From positions 1 through 14,582 of the forward strand of contig NZKZ01000102.1 in the NCBI GenBank assembly GCA_002694065.1: a stretch of DNA of 14,582 bases. The letters run 5' to 3'. The position numbers and the translations under genes are program-made. Under the pieces are notes generated by a model that was not told the DNA's origin, made no database searches, and saw only the letters and a program-made list of their open reading frames with translations. Below, piece by piece: positions 7,170-14,582 of this stretch; position 1 is the first letter of the stretch; each line of letters opens with the position of its first letter. The stretch is from Acidiferrobacter sp. (GTDB lineage Bacteria; Pseudomonadota; Gammaproteobacteria; Arenicellales; UBA868).

Positions 7170-9050
7170 ATGGCCGCTAACGAACTGCCTTCATCCCGCG
7201 CGGTCGCACCCGAAACGGTGCGTCGGAGAATTCGAATCGCTGCCGTCCTGGCGCTGACGCTTTCCCTGATACTGATCTGGCGCTTCTACTCACTCCAGGT
7301 TTTGCAATACGAACGCTACCAGACACTGTCACTGGATAACCATATCCGCATGCAGGCTGTGCCCCCAGTGCGGGGGCTGATTCTGGATAGAAACGGTGTC
7401 GTTCTGGCGCAGAACACTGCCGTTCACATTCTGCAGGTGGTCCCTGAGAAAGTGCATGACATAGAAGTGATGTTGCAGGCGGTCGATGAACTGGTAGGGC
7501 TGAGCACTGCAGAGGTTGAAGCGTTTCGTTCCCGTCTGAAAAAACACCCTGCGTTCGAAAAAGTATTGCTTAAGGCGAGGCTGGATGATGTTCAGACGGC
7601 AACGTTTGCGGTGAACGAGTACCGTTTGCCAGGCGTCACCTTGGAGGCGGTGCTGCATCGGGATTATCCTCAAGGCAGTCTGGTGTCGCATGTGCTGGGT
7701 TACGTGGGCCGAATCAGCGAGAGTGAAGAGGCAATGATCGATCCGTCGGCTTACCAAGGGGTTCGCAGCATTGGCAAGATAGGTATCGAGAAACAGTACG
7801 AGGACCTGCTGCTCGGTCGCCCTGGATTTGCTCAGGTAGAGATTGATGCCCATGGGAGAACCTTGCGCACTATTAGCCGAAACAGTGCAATCCCCGGGAA
7901 TACCTTAAATCTCACCCTCGATGCGGATCTGCAGCGGATTGCGCGTGAGGCGCTTGGGAATCGACGAGGAGCGGTGGTGGCGATAGCGCCCTCTAATGGA
8001 GAAGTGCTAACCATGGTGAGCAGTCCCTCTTTCGATCCCAACCTGTTTGTCGACGGTATCGATCAGCAGACCTATGACGCACTTCGGGGTCTGGAAGACC
8101 GGCCTTTGGTGAATCGGGCGCTTTATGGGCGATATGCGCCCGGGTCTACAATCAAGCCGGTCATTGCCCAGGCCATTCTGGACGCCGGGATCAGTCCGCA
8201 GGAGTCGGTGTACTGCCCGGGCTGGTACACCTTGCCGGATAGTACGAGACGGTATCGCTGCTGGAAGAAAACAGGCCATGGGCCGGTAAACCTGCACGGC
8301 GCCGTGGAGCAATCCTGCGATGTGTATTTCTATGAAATGGGCCGAAGACTCGGCATCGAGGCAATGGCGGAAGTGCTGACGCGGTTTGGTTTGGGCACGG
8401 TAACGGGTGTTGACCTGCCTGATGAGCCTGACGGGCTGGTCCCTACACCCCAATGGAAGCGCGCAACGCGCAATGAGTCCTGGTATCCGGGAGAGGACCT
8501 GATTACCGTTATCGGACAGGGTTTTCTCATGGTCACCCCCATGCAGCTTGCCCGCATGACAGCAACGCTGGCCAACCGCGGCATTCCCGTGCAGCCTCGT
8601 ATCCTGCTTTCGAAAGAGGAATCGCTAAGTGGTGAAACCCTTTCCTCCAATGTCTCCTCCCAACCGGCCAAACCGGTGGTAGAGGCGTCTTTGGATCGTG
8701 TCATTCAGTCAATGACGGCAGTAATGCACAGTCCCCGAGGCACAGCCCGCGCAAGTGGGCGGCGAAGCCCCTACCAGATCGCCGGCAAGACAGGTACAGC
8801 ACAGGTGATCGGTATTGCCCAGGACGAGGAGTATGACGAAAGCGTGATCCCGGAAAAATTCCATGACCACGCGCTCTTTATTGCCTTTGCGCCGGTCGAT
8901 AAACCCCAGATCGCGATAGCGGTCGTGGTTGAGAACGGTGGAAGCGGCGCAAAAGCGGCGGCTCCCATCGCCCGCAAAGTGATGGACCGTTTTTTCCAGA
9001 AAAAACTGCAACGAGCAGCGGTTGTCAGAAAGCGTCATGTTTTCGGGTAG
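7170..9050 (+). CDS. mrdA: PBP2, elongasome peptidoglycan transpeptidase
   Basis: PBP2 is the class B penicillin-binding protein that crosslinks new glycan strands made by RodA during side-wall growth. The 626-residue product (E. coli 633) has a cytoplasmic N-tail, a membrane anchor at about 22-43, the PBP-dimer domain beginning VPPVRGLILDRNG, and the transpeptidase domain. The catalytic motifs are Ser326-Thr-Ile-Lys329 (nucleophile Ser326), Ser382-Cys-Asp384, and Lys540-Thr-Gly. Cys349, Cys364, His370 and Cys383 fall where Acinetobacter baumannii PBP2 binds zinc through Asp350, Asp365, His371 and Cys384, so a Cys3His zinc site is likely by inference. The ATG lies 3 nt after mreD with a weak ribosome site, suggesting coupling. 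The end overlaps rodA. Confidence 0.98.
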   Translation: MAANELPSSRAVAPETVRRRIRIAAVLALTLSLILIWRFYSLQVLQYERYQTLSLDNHIRMQAVPPVRGLILDRNGVVLAQNTAVHILQVVPEKVHDIEVMLQAVDELVGLSTAEVEAFRSRLKKHPAFEKVLLKARLDDVQTATFAVNEYRLPGVTLEAVLHRDYPQGSLVSHVLGYVGRISESEEAMIDPSAYQGVRSIGKIGIEKQYEDLLLGRPGFAQVEIDAHGRTLRTISRNSAIPGNTLNLTLDADLQRIAREALGNRRGAVVAIAPSNGEVLTMVSSPSFDPNLFVDGIDQQTYDALRGLEDRPLVNRALYGRYAPGSTIKPVIAQAILDAGISPQESVYCPGWYTLPDSTRRYRCWKKTGHGPVNLHGAVEQSCDVYFYEMGRRLGIEAMAEVLTRFGLGTVTGVDLPDEPDGLVPTPQWKRATRNESWYPGEDLITVIGQGFLMVTPMQLARMTATLANRGIPVQPRILLSKEESLSGETLSSNVSSQPAKPVVEASLDRVIQSMTAVMHSPRGTARASGRRSPYQIAGKTGTAQVIGIAQDEEYDESVIPEKFHDHALFIAFAPVDKPQIAIAVVVENGGSGAKAAAPIARKVMDRFFQKKLQRAAVVRKRHVFG

Positions 9051-10116
9051 GTCACTGCATCTGGACGGCCCTTTGCTGATTGCGCTTGTCTTCCTGTCGG
9101 CGCTTGGACTCGTGGTGATTTTCAGCGCCTCTGGAGAAAATTGGGACGTTATGTTGAGGCAGGGCGTTCGCCTTGGAGTATCTCTCGTCGCCATGTTGAT
9201 TCTGGCGCAGGTACCACCCGAGACGCTGCGCCGACTCTCTCCCCACCTTTTTGTTATTGGCCTTGTTGCGCTGCTAGGTGTGCTGGTGATCGGAGTCGCT
9301 GCAAAAGGCGCTCAGCGTTGGCTGGATCTGGGCGTTGTACGGTTTCAGCCGTCTGAACTGATGAAACTCGCTGTCCCGATGGCGGTCGCGTGGCTGCTCA
9401 CACGAGGACGGCTGCCGCCAAGCTTCACCATGGTGATGGCAGCATTAATGGTCACGCTTATTCCGGCAGGCCTGGTAGTGATACAGCCCGATCTCGGCAC
9501 AGCGATCATGCTGATTGTCTCCGGCATGATTGTTGTCTTTCTGGCGGGTATCCGCTGGCATCACATCATGATGCTGTTGGCCGCGCTTGCTGCCTCGGCG
9601 CCTTTTCTGTGGTCCCGGCTTGATGGCTATCAGCAGCAGCGTATCCTGACGTTGTTTGATCCCTTTGCAGATCCACTGGGGAGCGGTTATCAGACCATTC
9701 AGGCACAGATTGCCATCGGATCAGCGGGTATCTGGGGAAAAGGATGGCTCGAGGGCAGCCAGTCACATCTCGAGTTTATTCCCGAGCGCAGTACCGATTT
9801 TATTTTTGCCGTCTTTGCCGAGGAGTTTGGATTGATTGGCGTACTGATGCTGGTCCTTCTATATGTATTTATCGTGGGTCGTTGCCTGGTCATGGCATAT
9901 CACACCCGGGACACCTACTCGCGATTGCTGATCGGGGCGTTGGCCCTGACCTTTTTCTTTTATTTGTTTGTTAATCTTGGAATGGTGTCGGGCATTCTCC
10001 CGATTGTCGGGGTACCGCTGCCCTTGATCAGTTATGGAGGGACTTCCATGCTGACTCTGATGGCAGGCTTCGGCATGATTATGGGAATGCACGCAAGACG
10101 CCGACTGATGACGTGA
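9037..10116 (+). CDS. rodA: RodA, SEDS-family peptidoglycan glycosyltransferase
   Basis: RodA polymerises lipid II into glycan strands and works as a pair with PBP2. The 359-residue product is polytopic (about ten membrane segments). SEDS hallmarks are present: KGAQRWLDLGVVRFQPSELMK, VVIQPDLGTA, the periplasmic loop WLEGSQSHLEFIPERSTDF with the catalytic Asp254 (E. coli Asp262), FAEEFGLIG, and the closing VPLPLISYGGTSM. I chose the ATG at 9037; an in-frame TTG at 9022 would add five residues and has no better ribosome site. The start lies 14 nt inside the end of mrdA, so translation is probably coupled, which suits a 1:1 complex. Confidence 0.97.
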   Translation: MFSGRSLHLDGPLLIALVFLSALGLVVIFSASGENWDVMLRQGVRLGVSLVAMLILAQVPPETLRRLSPHLFVIGLVALLGVLVIGVAAKGAQRWLDLGVVRFQPSELMKLAVPMAVAWLLTRGRLPPSFTMVMAALMVTLIPAGLVVIQPDLGTAIMLIVSGMIVVFLAGIRWHHIMMLLAALAASAPFLWSRLDGYQQQRILTLFDPFADPLGSGYQTIQAQIAIGSAGIWGKGWLEGSQSHLEFIPERSTDFIFAVFAEEFGLIGVLMLVLLYVFIVGRCLVMAYHTRDTYSRLLIGALALTFFFYLFVNLGMVSGILPIVGVPLPLISYGGTSMLTLMAGFGMIMGMHARRRLMT

Positions 10117-10123
10117 GGAGAAC

Positions 10124-11128
10124 ATGATGATGGATCAATCAGGGGTTTCCAAAACACGACGATGGTGTGCTGGGGCGCTGAGCGCCCTGGTAGTCTGGGC
10201 GTCACCGCTTTATGCGGTTTCTCTTGAAAAATATCCCCAGCTGGCCGAGTTGGCAGATCGCCTGGATGGGGTAGAGGGGTTACAAGGGCAAACGATGAAG
10301 TCGTGGTTTCGCGACGCGAAGATTCAGACCAAGATCATCGACGCGATGAATCGCCCTGCGGAGCGATTGTCATGGCACCGCTACCAATCCCTGTTTGTTA
10401 ATCCGGCATCCATTAATGGCGGGATTCAGTTTCTCAAGCAGCATGCACCGATTTTGGCGCGGGCCGAGGAGCGTTTTGGTGTCCCGGCAGAGATTATCGT
10501 CGCGATCATCGGCATCGAAACCCGCTATGGCAAAGTGTTGGGCAGTTTACGGGTGTTGGACAGTTTGGTGACGCTCTCTGTGGAATATCCCCGACGCAGC
10601 AAGTTTTTCTCTTCAGAATTGGAGCACTTCATGCAGTTGGTCGCTGAGCAGGGGTTGGACCCACTCGCGGTCAAAGGTTCATACGCCGGCGCGATGGGTA
10701 TTCCCCAGTTTATGCCGAGCAGTTACCGCAACTATGCCGTCGATTTTGACGGAGATGGCCGTGCTGATCTGCTGAACAGCGTGGCAGATGCTATTGGCAG
10801 CGCTGCCAATTACCTGGCTCGTCACCGCTGGGCGCCAAATGAGGCGATTGTGACTCGTGTTCTCAACGCACCAGAGGGACTCGATGCGATGGTAACCCGC
10901 AAACTGAGTCCCAATTCACCACTGTCTTCGGTGAAGGCGCTGAACATACCCGTATCGGGTGATGCTGATGAGAAAGTAGGAGTGATGCGCTTTGAGGGAA
11001 AACTCGGCCCGGACTACCGGCTTGGCCACCATAATTTTTTTGTGATCACCCGCTACAACCGCAGTCAGAACTACGCTATGTCGGTCTTTGAACTCGCAGA
11101 GCAGATCGCCTCAGCTACTGGAAACTGA
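10124..11128 (+). CDS. mltB: MltB-type lytic murein transglycosylase B
   Basis: This enzyme cleaves the MurNAc-GlcNAc bond in peptidoglycan, leaving 1,6-anhydro ends (GH103 family). From the first ATG it has 334 residues: a signal peptide to about Ala31 (ending SPLYA), then the lytic domain with catalytic Glu132 in IGIETRYGK, the YAGAMGIPQFMPSSYRNYAVD block, and an EF-hand-like loop DFDGDGRADL at 207-216, a Ca-binding site in E. coli MltB. Unlike E. coli MltB it has no lipobox, so it is probably soluble in the periplasm. Three ATG codons stand in a row (10124, 10127, 10130); GAGGAG ends at 10120, so the second or third is better spaced. It starts 7 nt after rodA. Confidence 0.95.
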   Translation: MMMDQSGVSKTRRWCAGALSALVVWASPLYAVSLEKYPQLAELADRLDGVEGLQGQTMKSWFRDAKIQTKIIDAMNRPAERLSWHRYQSLFVNPASINGGIQFLKQHAPILARAEERFGVPAEIIVAIIGIETRYGKVLGSLRVLDSLVTLSVEYPRRSKFFSSELEHFMQLVAEQGLDPLAVKGSYAGAMGIPQFMPSSYRNYAVDFDGDGRADLLNSVADAIGSAANYLARHRWAPNEAIVTRVLNAPEGLDAMVTRKLSPNSPLSSVKALNIPVSGDADEKVGVMRFEGKLGPDYRLGHHNFFVITRYNRSQNYAMSVFELAEQIASATGN

Positions 11129-11130
11129 GC

Positions 11131-11949
11131 ATGCGATGGTGCCGGTGGGCAGTCCTGGCGGCTGCATTCCTGATACTTGCCGGCTGCAGCGTTTTCCGTG
11201 ATCCCCCGTCCGGTGGCGCCTATTTCGAAGACGATGGCCCGCCCGACTCCAGTCCCGATCCTGCGTCGGTTGCCAACGCGGTCCCCAGAGCCGAGCCGTT
11301 GAGCAGGATTGGAAATGCCCCCTATACGGTTTTTGGTGTCAGATATGTGCCCATGTCCTCCGTCAGGGTGGGTTATTCGGAGACCGGAGAGGCCTCCTGG
11401 TATGGGAGAAAATTTCATGGTCGAACCACCTCCAACGGAGATGAGTACGATATGTTCGCCATGACAGCAGCACACAAGACCTTGCCGCTGCCGACCTATC
11501 TTGAGGTGCGCAATCTCGCTAACGGCCGTGAAGTTCTGGTTCGGGTAAACGATCGCGGACCGTTTCTGGGCGGCAGAATTCTGGATCTGTCGTATATGGC
11601 AGCGAAGAAACTGGGTGTGGTCGAGTCGGGAACAGCGCCTGTTCAGCTTCGGGTTGTTGCGACAGCAACGGGCCGTGAAAATTCGTCCTCTAAGGCCAAT
11701 TACAGTAAAGCGCAGACGCCCGTTTTTTTACAGGCAGGCAGTTTCCGGCTTCGGGGGAACGCAGATCGCCTTAAAGCACAGCTTGTGGAGAGCGGGATTC
11801 CCCATATCCGGATCGTAACGGTGGAATATCAGGAGAATCGTTATTATCGGGTTCAAGCAGGCCCGCTAACGGGCACCAACGCTATCCAGAAGCAACGGAC
11901 CATAATCATCAATGTCACCGGCACTGAGCCGACGGTAGTCAGGGAGTGA
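11131..11949 (+). CDS. rlpA: RlpA, septal-ring lytic transglycosylase lipoprotein with SPOR domain
   Basis: RlpA is an outer-membrane lipoprotein; in Pseudomonas aeruginosa it cuts glycan strands that lack stem peptides. The 272-residue product has a lipoprotein signal with lipobox LAGC (Cys19), a low-complexity linker, a double-psi beta-barrel domain at about 84-177 (GEASWYGRKFHGRTTSNG, AMTAAHKTLPLPTYLEV, VRVNDRGPF), a Ser-rich spacer, and a C-terminal SPOR domain at about 196-270 starting TPVFLQAGSF. His115 and Asp141 have the same 26-residue spacing as P. aeruginosa His131 and Asp157. The position matching its Glu120 is Asp104, followed by Glu105, which is unusual. It starts 2 nt after mltB and ends 8 nt before dacA. 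Confidence 0.96.
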   Translation: MRWCRWAVLAAAFLILAGCSVFRDPPSGGAYFEDDGPPDSSPDPASVANAVPRAEPLSRIGNAPYTVFGVRYVPMSSVRVGYSETGEASWYGRKFHGRTTSNGDEYDMFAMTAAHKTLPLPTYLEVRNLANGREVLVRVNDRGPFLGGRILDLSYMAAKKLGVVESGTAPVQLRVVATATGRENSSSKANYSKAQTPVFLQAGSFRLRGNADRLKAQLVESGIPHIRIVTVEYQENRYYRVQAGPLTGTNAIQKQRTIIINVTGTEPTVVRE

Positions 11950-11957
11950 AGTCAATC

Positions 11958-13139
11958 ATGAGCAGAAAGTGGGTCAACATACTGCGCCGGGGGATTGTGG
12001 GCATATGCATCGCGCTGATGCCCTGGGCCGCATTCGCCGAAGTGGAGTCGGATCTTGCCGACCCGATGCGGTCGAGTATTCCGCCGCCAAAACTCAAAGT
12101 ATCGTCCTGGCTGCTGATGGATGCGGCAACCGGACTCACGCTGGCGGGCGACCGCGCGGACACTCCCGTTGAGCCCGCCAGCCTGACCAAATTGATGACC
12201 GCCTATATCGTCTTTCGGGAGATCGAACGGGGCACGATAAAAATGAAAGACACGGTCATTGTGAGCGAGAAAGCCTGGCGCTCGGAAGGATCACGGATGT
12301 TTATTGAAGCGGGTGACAAGGTCCGGATCGAAGATCTGCTGATGGGGCTCATCGTGCAGTCGGGTAACGACTCCGCCGTGGCGCTGGCCGAACATGTTGC
12401 GGGCAGCGAGGAGGGCTTTGCGGATTTGATGAATCAGACCGCAGTAGAACTGGGGATGGCGAACAGCCATTTTGTTAACAGCGCGGGCATGCCGCATCCG
12501 GATCACTACACCACAGCCCGCGATGTGACTTTGCTGACCCGCGCCATTATTGAGCAGCAGCCCAACCACTATGCCATGTACGCCATTCGGGAGTTCACCT
12601 GGAACGACATCACCCAGAAGAACCGCAACCCGCTTCTGGGACGCGACAGCAGTGTCGACGGTGTCAAGACCGGCCATACCCGGTCAGCGGGGTATTGCCT
12701 GGTGGGATCCGCTGAGCGGGACGGGATGCGGCTGATTGGGACGGTGATTGGCGCGCAGAGCGACCGTGAGCGGGCGGATGCGGTCTATTCACTGCTGCGC
12801 TTCGGATTTGCGGCCTACGAACACCATGATCTGTATCCGGCGGGTCAAAAAGTGGTGGAATCGCAGGTCTTTAAGGGGGCAGTACAAGCCGTCTCTCTGG
12901 GGCTGTCGGAGCCGATTGCCCTAGTCATGGCCAAAGGCCTTGGCAAAAAACTGAAGGCAGGCGTAGCGCTGACAGATCCCGTGCTTGCGCCAGTGTCAGG
13001 CGGCCAGGTGCTCGGCACGTTGACAGTCACCCTTAACGATGACGAACTGCTGTCCAGACCATTGGTGGCGCTGCAGGACGTGGAAGCGGGATCGTGGATG
13101 ACGCGACTTTCCGATACCGTTCGCCTGTGGTTCCACTGA
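11958..13139 (+). CDS. dacA: D-alanyl-D-alanine carboxypeptidase (PBP5/6 family)
   Basis: This periplasmic, membrane-tethered enzyme removes the terminal D-Ala from pentapeptides and so limits crosslinking. From the ATG at 11958 it has 393 residues: a signal peptide ending MPWAAFA, the peptidase S11 domain with Ser75-Leu-Thr-Lys78 (nucleophile Ser75), Ser135-Gly-Asn137, and Lys237-Thr-Gly239, then the beta-rich C-terminal PBP5 domain and a final amphipathic helix (SWMTRLSDTVRLWFH) that anchors such proteins to the membrane. An in-frame GTG at 11946 would overlap rlpA by 4 nt. GGGAG before the ATG is at about 11 nt, so the start is not fully settled. Its stop overlaps the ybeD start (TGATG). 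dacC is an equally possible name. Confidence 0.96.
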   Translation: MSRKWVNILRRGIVGICIALMPWAAFAEVESDLADPMRSSIPPPKLKVSSWLLMDAATGLTLAGDRADTPVEPASLTKLMTAYIVFREIERGTIKMKDTVIVSEKAWRSEGSRMFIEAGDKVRIEDLLMGLIVQSGNDSAVALAEHVAGSEEGFADLMNQTAVELGMANSHFVNSAGMPHPDHYTTARDVTLLTRAIIEQQPNHYAMYAIREFTWNDITQKNRNPLLGRDSSVDGVKTGHTRSAGYCLVGSAERDGMRLIGTVIGAQSDRERADAVYSLLRFGFAAYEHHDLYPAGQKVVESQVFKGAVQAVSLGLSEPIALVMAKGLGKKLKAGVALTDPVLAPVSGGQVLGTLTVTLNDDELLSRPLVALQDVEAGSWMTRLSDTVRLWFH

Positions 13140-13426
13140 TGGCGAACGAGAGCAAAGCCGATGAGATTCCTGAGGAGTTACTGAGTTTTCCCTGTGAATT
13201 TCAGATCAAGGCGATGGGCAAGCAGGTAACGGGCTTTGATGACCGGGTTCGGGAGATTGTTTCAAGGCATCTTCATGGCGGGAAAATTCTTGATCTTCGA
13301 ATCCGGGAAAGTGGCTCCTCAAAGTATGTTTCTGTCAGTTGCACGATTGAAGCGACCAGCCGCCAACAACTGGATGCAATCTATATGGACCTCAATAGCG
13401 AGAATGACATTCTGCTGACTCTCTAG
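13139..13426 (+). CDS. ybeD: YbeD-family (DUF493) small protein
   Basis: This is a 95-residue member of the YbeD/DUF493 family, small cytoplasmic proteins with an ACT-like alpha/beta fold and no firmly known function. Family features are the opening LSFPCEFQIKAMGK, a FDDRVREIVSRH helix, a strand with SSKYVSVSCTIEATSRQQLDAIY, and the ending NDILLTL. The start is the ATG that shares one base with the dacA stop (TGATG), a classic coupling arrangement; a longer reading from 13094 would lie within dacA and add 15 unrelated residues. In many gammaproteobacteria it sits between dacA and lipB, as here. Confidence 0.92.
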   Translation: MANESKADEIPEELLSFPCEFQIKAMGKQVTGFDDRVREIVSRHLHGGKILDLRIRESGSSKYVSVSCTIEATSRQQLDAIYMDLNSENDILLTL

Positions 13427-13448
13427 CGGCCAGGCGGGATAACGTATC

Positions 13449-14081
13449 ATGATGCGCCAGTTGGAATTTCGCCGATTGGGAGTCCGCGATTATGTGGTCA
13501 CTGCGGACGAGATGCGCACGTGGACACAGGCGCGAAGGCCTGATACGCCCGATCAGATCTGGTTTCTGGAGCACGAACCGGTCTATACCCAGGGAGTCAG
13601 CTGCAGCGAGCCCGTACGTGAAGGCGCGTCTGATATTCCTCTCGTGAAGTCGGATCGTGGCGGACAGATTACCTATCATGGGCCGGGACAGCTGGTCGCC
13701 TATCTGCTGCTGGATCTTCGTCGGCTGGGCCTTGGGGTGCGCCAACTGGTCAGTACGATAGAAGCATCCATAATTGAGTTGCTGGATCAATTTGGTCTCA
13801 CTGCTGTGGCCCGACCCGGCGCGCCCGGGGTATACGTTGACGGTGAAAAAATTGCTGCGCTAGGACTGAGGGTCAGATCCGGATGCTGTTATCACGGCCT
13901 CAGTCTGAATGTAGATATGGAATTGAAACCTTTCTCCCGCATAAATCCGTGCGGGTTTGTGGGGTTGGGTGTGACCAGCATGAAAGAACAGGGGTTATCC
14001 GTCCAGGTAGACGAAGCGGCGGATGCCTTAGAGCGAATTCTTGAAGCCCGCCTTTCCGGGAAAAAGACAGATCTGTACTGA
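13449..14081 (+). CDS. lipB: LipB, octanoyl-ACP:protein octanoyltransferase
   Basis: LipB moves octanoate from acyl carrier protein to a lysine on lipoyl domains (pyruvate and 2-oxoglutarate dehydrogenases, GcvH), the first step of lipoate synthesis. The 210-residue product has the signature RGGQITYHGPGQLVAYLLLD (residues 70-89), Lys134 in GEKIAALGLRV, and Cys168 in INPCGFVGLGVTSM. These match the acyl-Cys/Lys catalytic pair of E. coli LipB (Lys135, Cys169). Two ATG codons stand in a row at the start; a GGCGGGA run lies about 9 nt upstream. It is the last gene of the + strand run. Its usual partner lipA does not follow. Confidence 0.97.
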   Translation: MMRQLEFRRLGVRDYVVTADEMRTWTQARRPDTPDQIWFLEHEPVYTQGVSCSEPVREGASDIPLVKSDRGGQITYHGPGQLVAYLLLDLRRLGLGVRQLVSTIEASIIELLDQFGLTAVARPGAPGVYVDGEKIAALGLRVRSGCCYHGLSLNVDMELKPFSRINPCGFVGLGVTSMKEQGLSVQVDEAADALERILEARLSGKKTDLY

Positions 14082-14111
14082 CGAGAGGGCACCCGCTCCG
14101 GAATTCTGTCA

Positions 14112-14582
14112 TTACGGTGATGAATCCAAGTGGGCGCGTGCTCGAGCCTCGGCGAGTCTTTGTGGTGTTCCGATATCCATCCATCTGCCATCATAAAGCT
14201 GGCCGCTGAGACGACGGTCCTGGGCGGCTTCATTCAACAAGGGCGCAAGCGGAAGCCGTCCGCCAGGGTGACTCGCGAAGAGAGATTTTCGATAAAGACC
14301 GATCCCGGCATAAGTGAGAGTGCTTGACGCTGCATGTTTCATCTGGACGAAGGATTCATGAAGGCCAAAGTCCCCTTCCGGGTGGTGGGGCGGGTTAGGC
14401 ACCAGAACCAGGTGGGCGTCACTGTTGATGGTGTCCGGCAGTGTTGAAAAGGGAAAATCGGTCCATACATCGGCATTCACCACAATGAATGGATCGCTTT
14501 GGATGAGCTCGAGCGCCTTATGGATGCCGCCGGCAGTTTCAAGCGCCCCAGGCGGCTCATGAGAAAATACGATGTCAAGCCC
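14112..14582 (-). CDS. murU: MurU-like N-acetylmuramate-1-phosphate uridylyltransferase (5' end missing)
   Basis: This sugar-phosphate nucleotidyltransferase enters from the right edge; about 157 C-terminal residues are visible of an expected 220 or so. MurU makes UDP-MurNAc directly from MurNAc-1-phosphate in the AmgK/MurU peptidoglycan recycling route, which bypasses de novo synthesis and fosfomycin inhibition. Visible hallmarks are FSHEPPGALETAGGIHKAL, the metal-binding VVNADVWTDF block, the TYAGIGLYRKSLF strand, LPLAPLLNEA, and the ending GRWMDIGTPQRLAEA. The open frame continues unbroken to the window edge; the GTG at 14483 codes for an internal Val in VVNADVW and is not a start. It converges on lipB with 30 nt between stops. 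A related hexose-1-phosphate nucleotidyltransferase cannot be fully excluded without the N-terminus. Confidence 0.85.
   Translation of the reverse strand, partial: GLDIVFSHEPPGALETAGGIHKALELIQSDPFIVVNADVWTDFPFSTLPDTINSDAHLVLVPNPPHHPEGDFGLHESFVQMKHAASSTLTYAGIGLYRKSLFASHPGGRLPLAPLLNEAAQDRRLSGQLYDGRWMDIGTPQRLAEARARAHLDSSP

Noticed and set aside
10154..10216. Possible twin-arginine export signal in MltB (KTRRWCAG)
   Set aside because: The residues after the two Arg do not fit the RRxFLK pattern, and the family uses the Sec route.

Overview
The window carries housekeeping genes of a Gram-negative bacterium, most likely a gammaproteobacterium. The evidence is the gene order rodA-mltB-rlpA-dacA-ybeD-lipB, a divergent gatCAB/mreBCD pair, lipobox lipoproteins, MurU-type cell-wall recycling, and protein sequences that read like Pseudomonas-type homologues. 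The DNA is moderately GC-rich and even throughout. Genes are packed closely. I cannot name a genus.

Left part (1-4563). The end of tsaB (tRNA t6A synthesis) enters on the + strand and meets, tail to tail, a minus-strand gene for an unrecognised lipoprotein. To its right lie gatB, gatA and gatC on the minus strand (transcribed gatC-gatA-gatB, perhaps into the lipoprotein gene). They encode the amidotransferase that makes Gln-tRNA(Gln) and/or Asn-tRNA(Asn). A 125-nt divergent promoter region (4564-4688) separates gatC from mreB.

Central and right part (4689-14081). Ten + strand genes follow: mreB, mreC, mreD, mrdA (PBP2), rodA, mltB, rlpA, dacA, ybeD and lipB. After mreB-mreC (83 nt), gaps are at most 22 nt and three junctions overlap, so this looks like one operon or a chain of coupled genes. 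MreBCD form the elongasome scaffold. RodA polymerises glycan strands and PBP2 crosslinks them. MltB and RlpA cut glycan strands, and DacA trims pentapeptides. YbeD is a small conserved protein of unclear role, and LipB starts protein lipoylation. All catalytic motifs I looked for are present, except that RlpA has Asp where the family usually has Glu.

Right edge (14112-14582). A minus-strand murU-like nucleotidyltransferase (peptidoglycan recycling) converges on lipB, in the place where lipA often lies. It is cut by the window edge.

I found no mobile element, CRISPR array, tRNA, rRNA or clear intrinsic terminator, and no convincing new system. The best second looks are a predicted Cys3His metal site in PBP2, the unknown lipoprotein with two inserted GxGY repeats, and the lipA-to-murU neighbourhood change.
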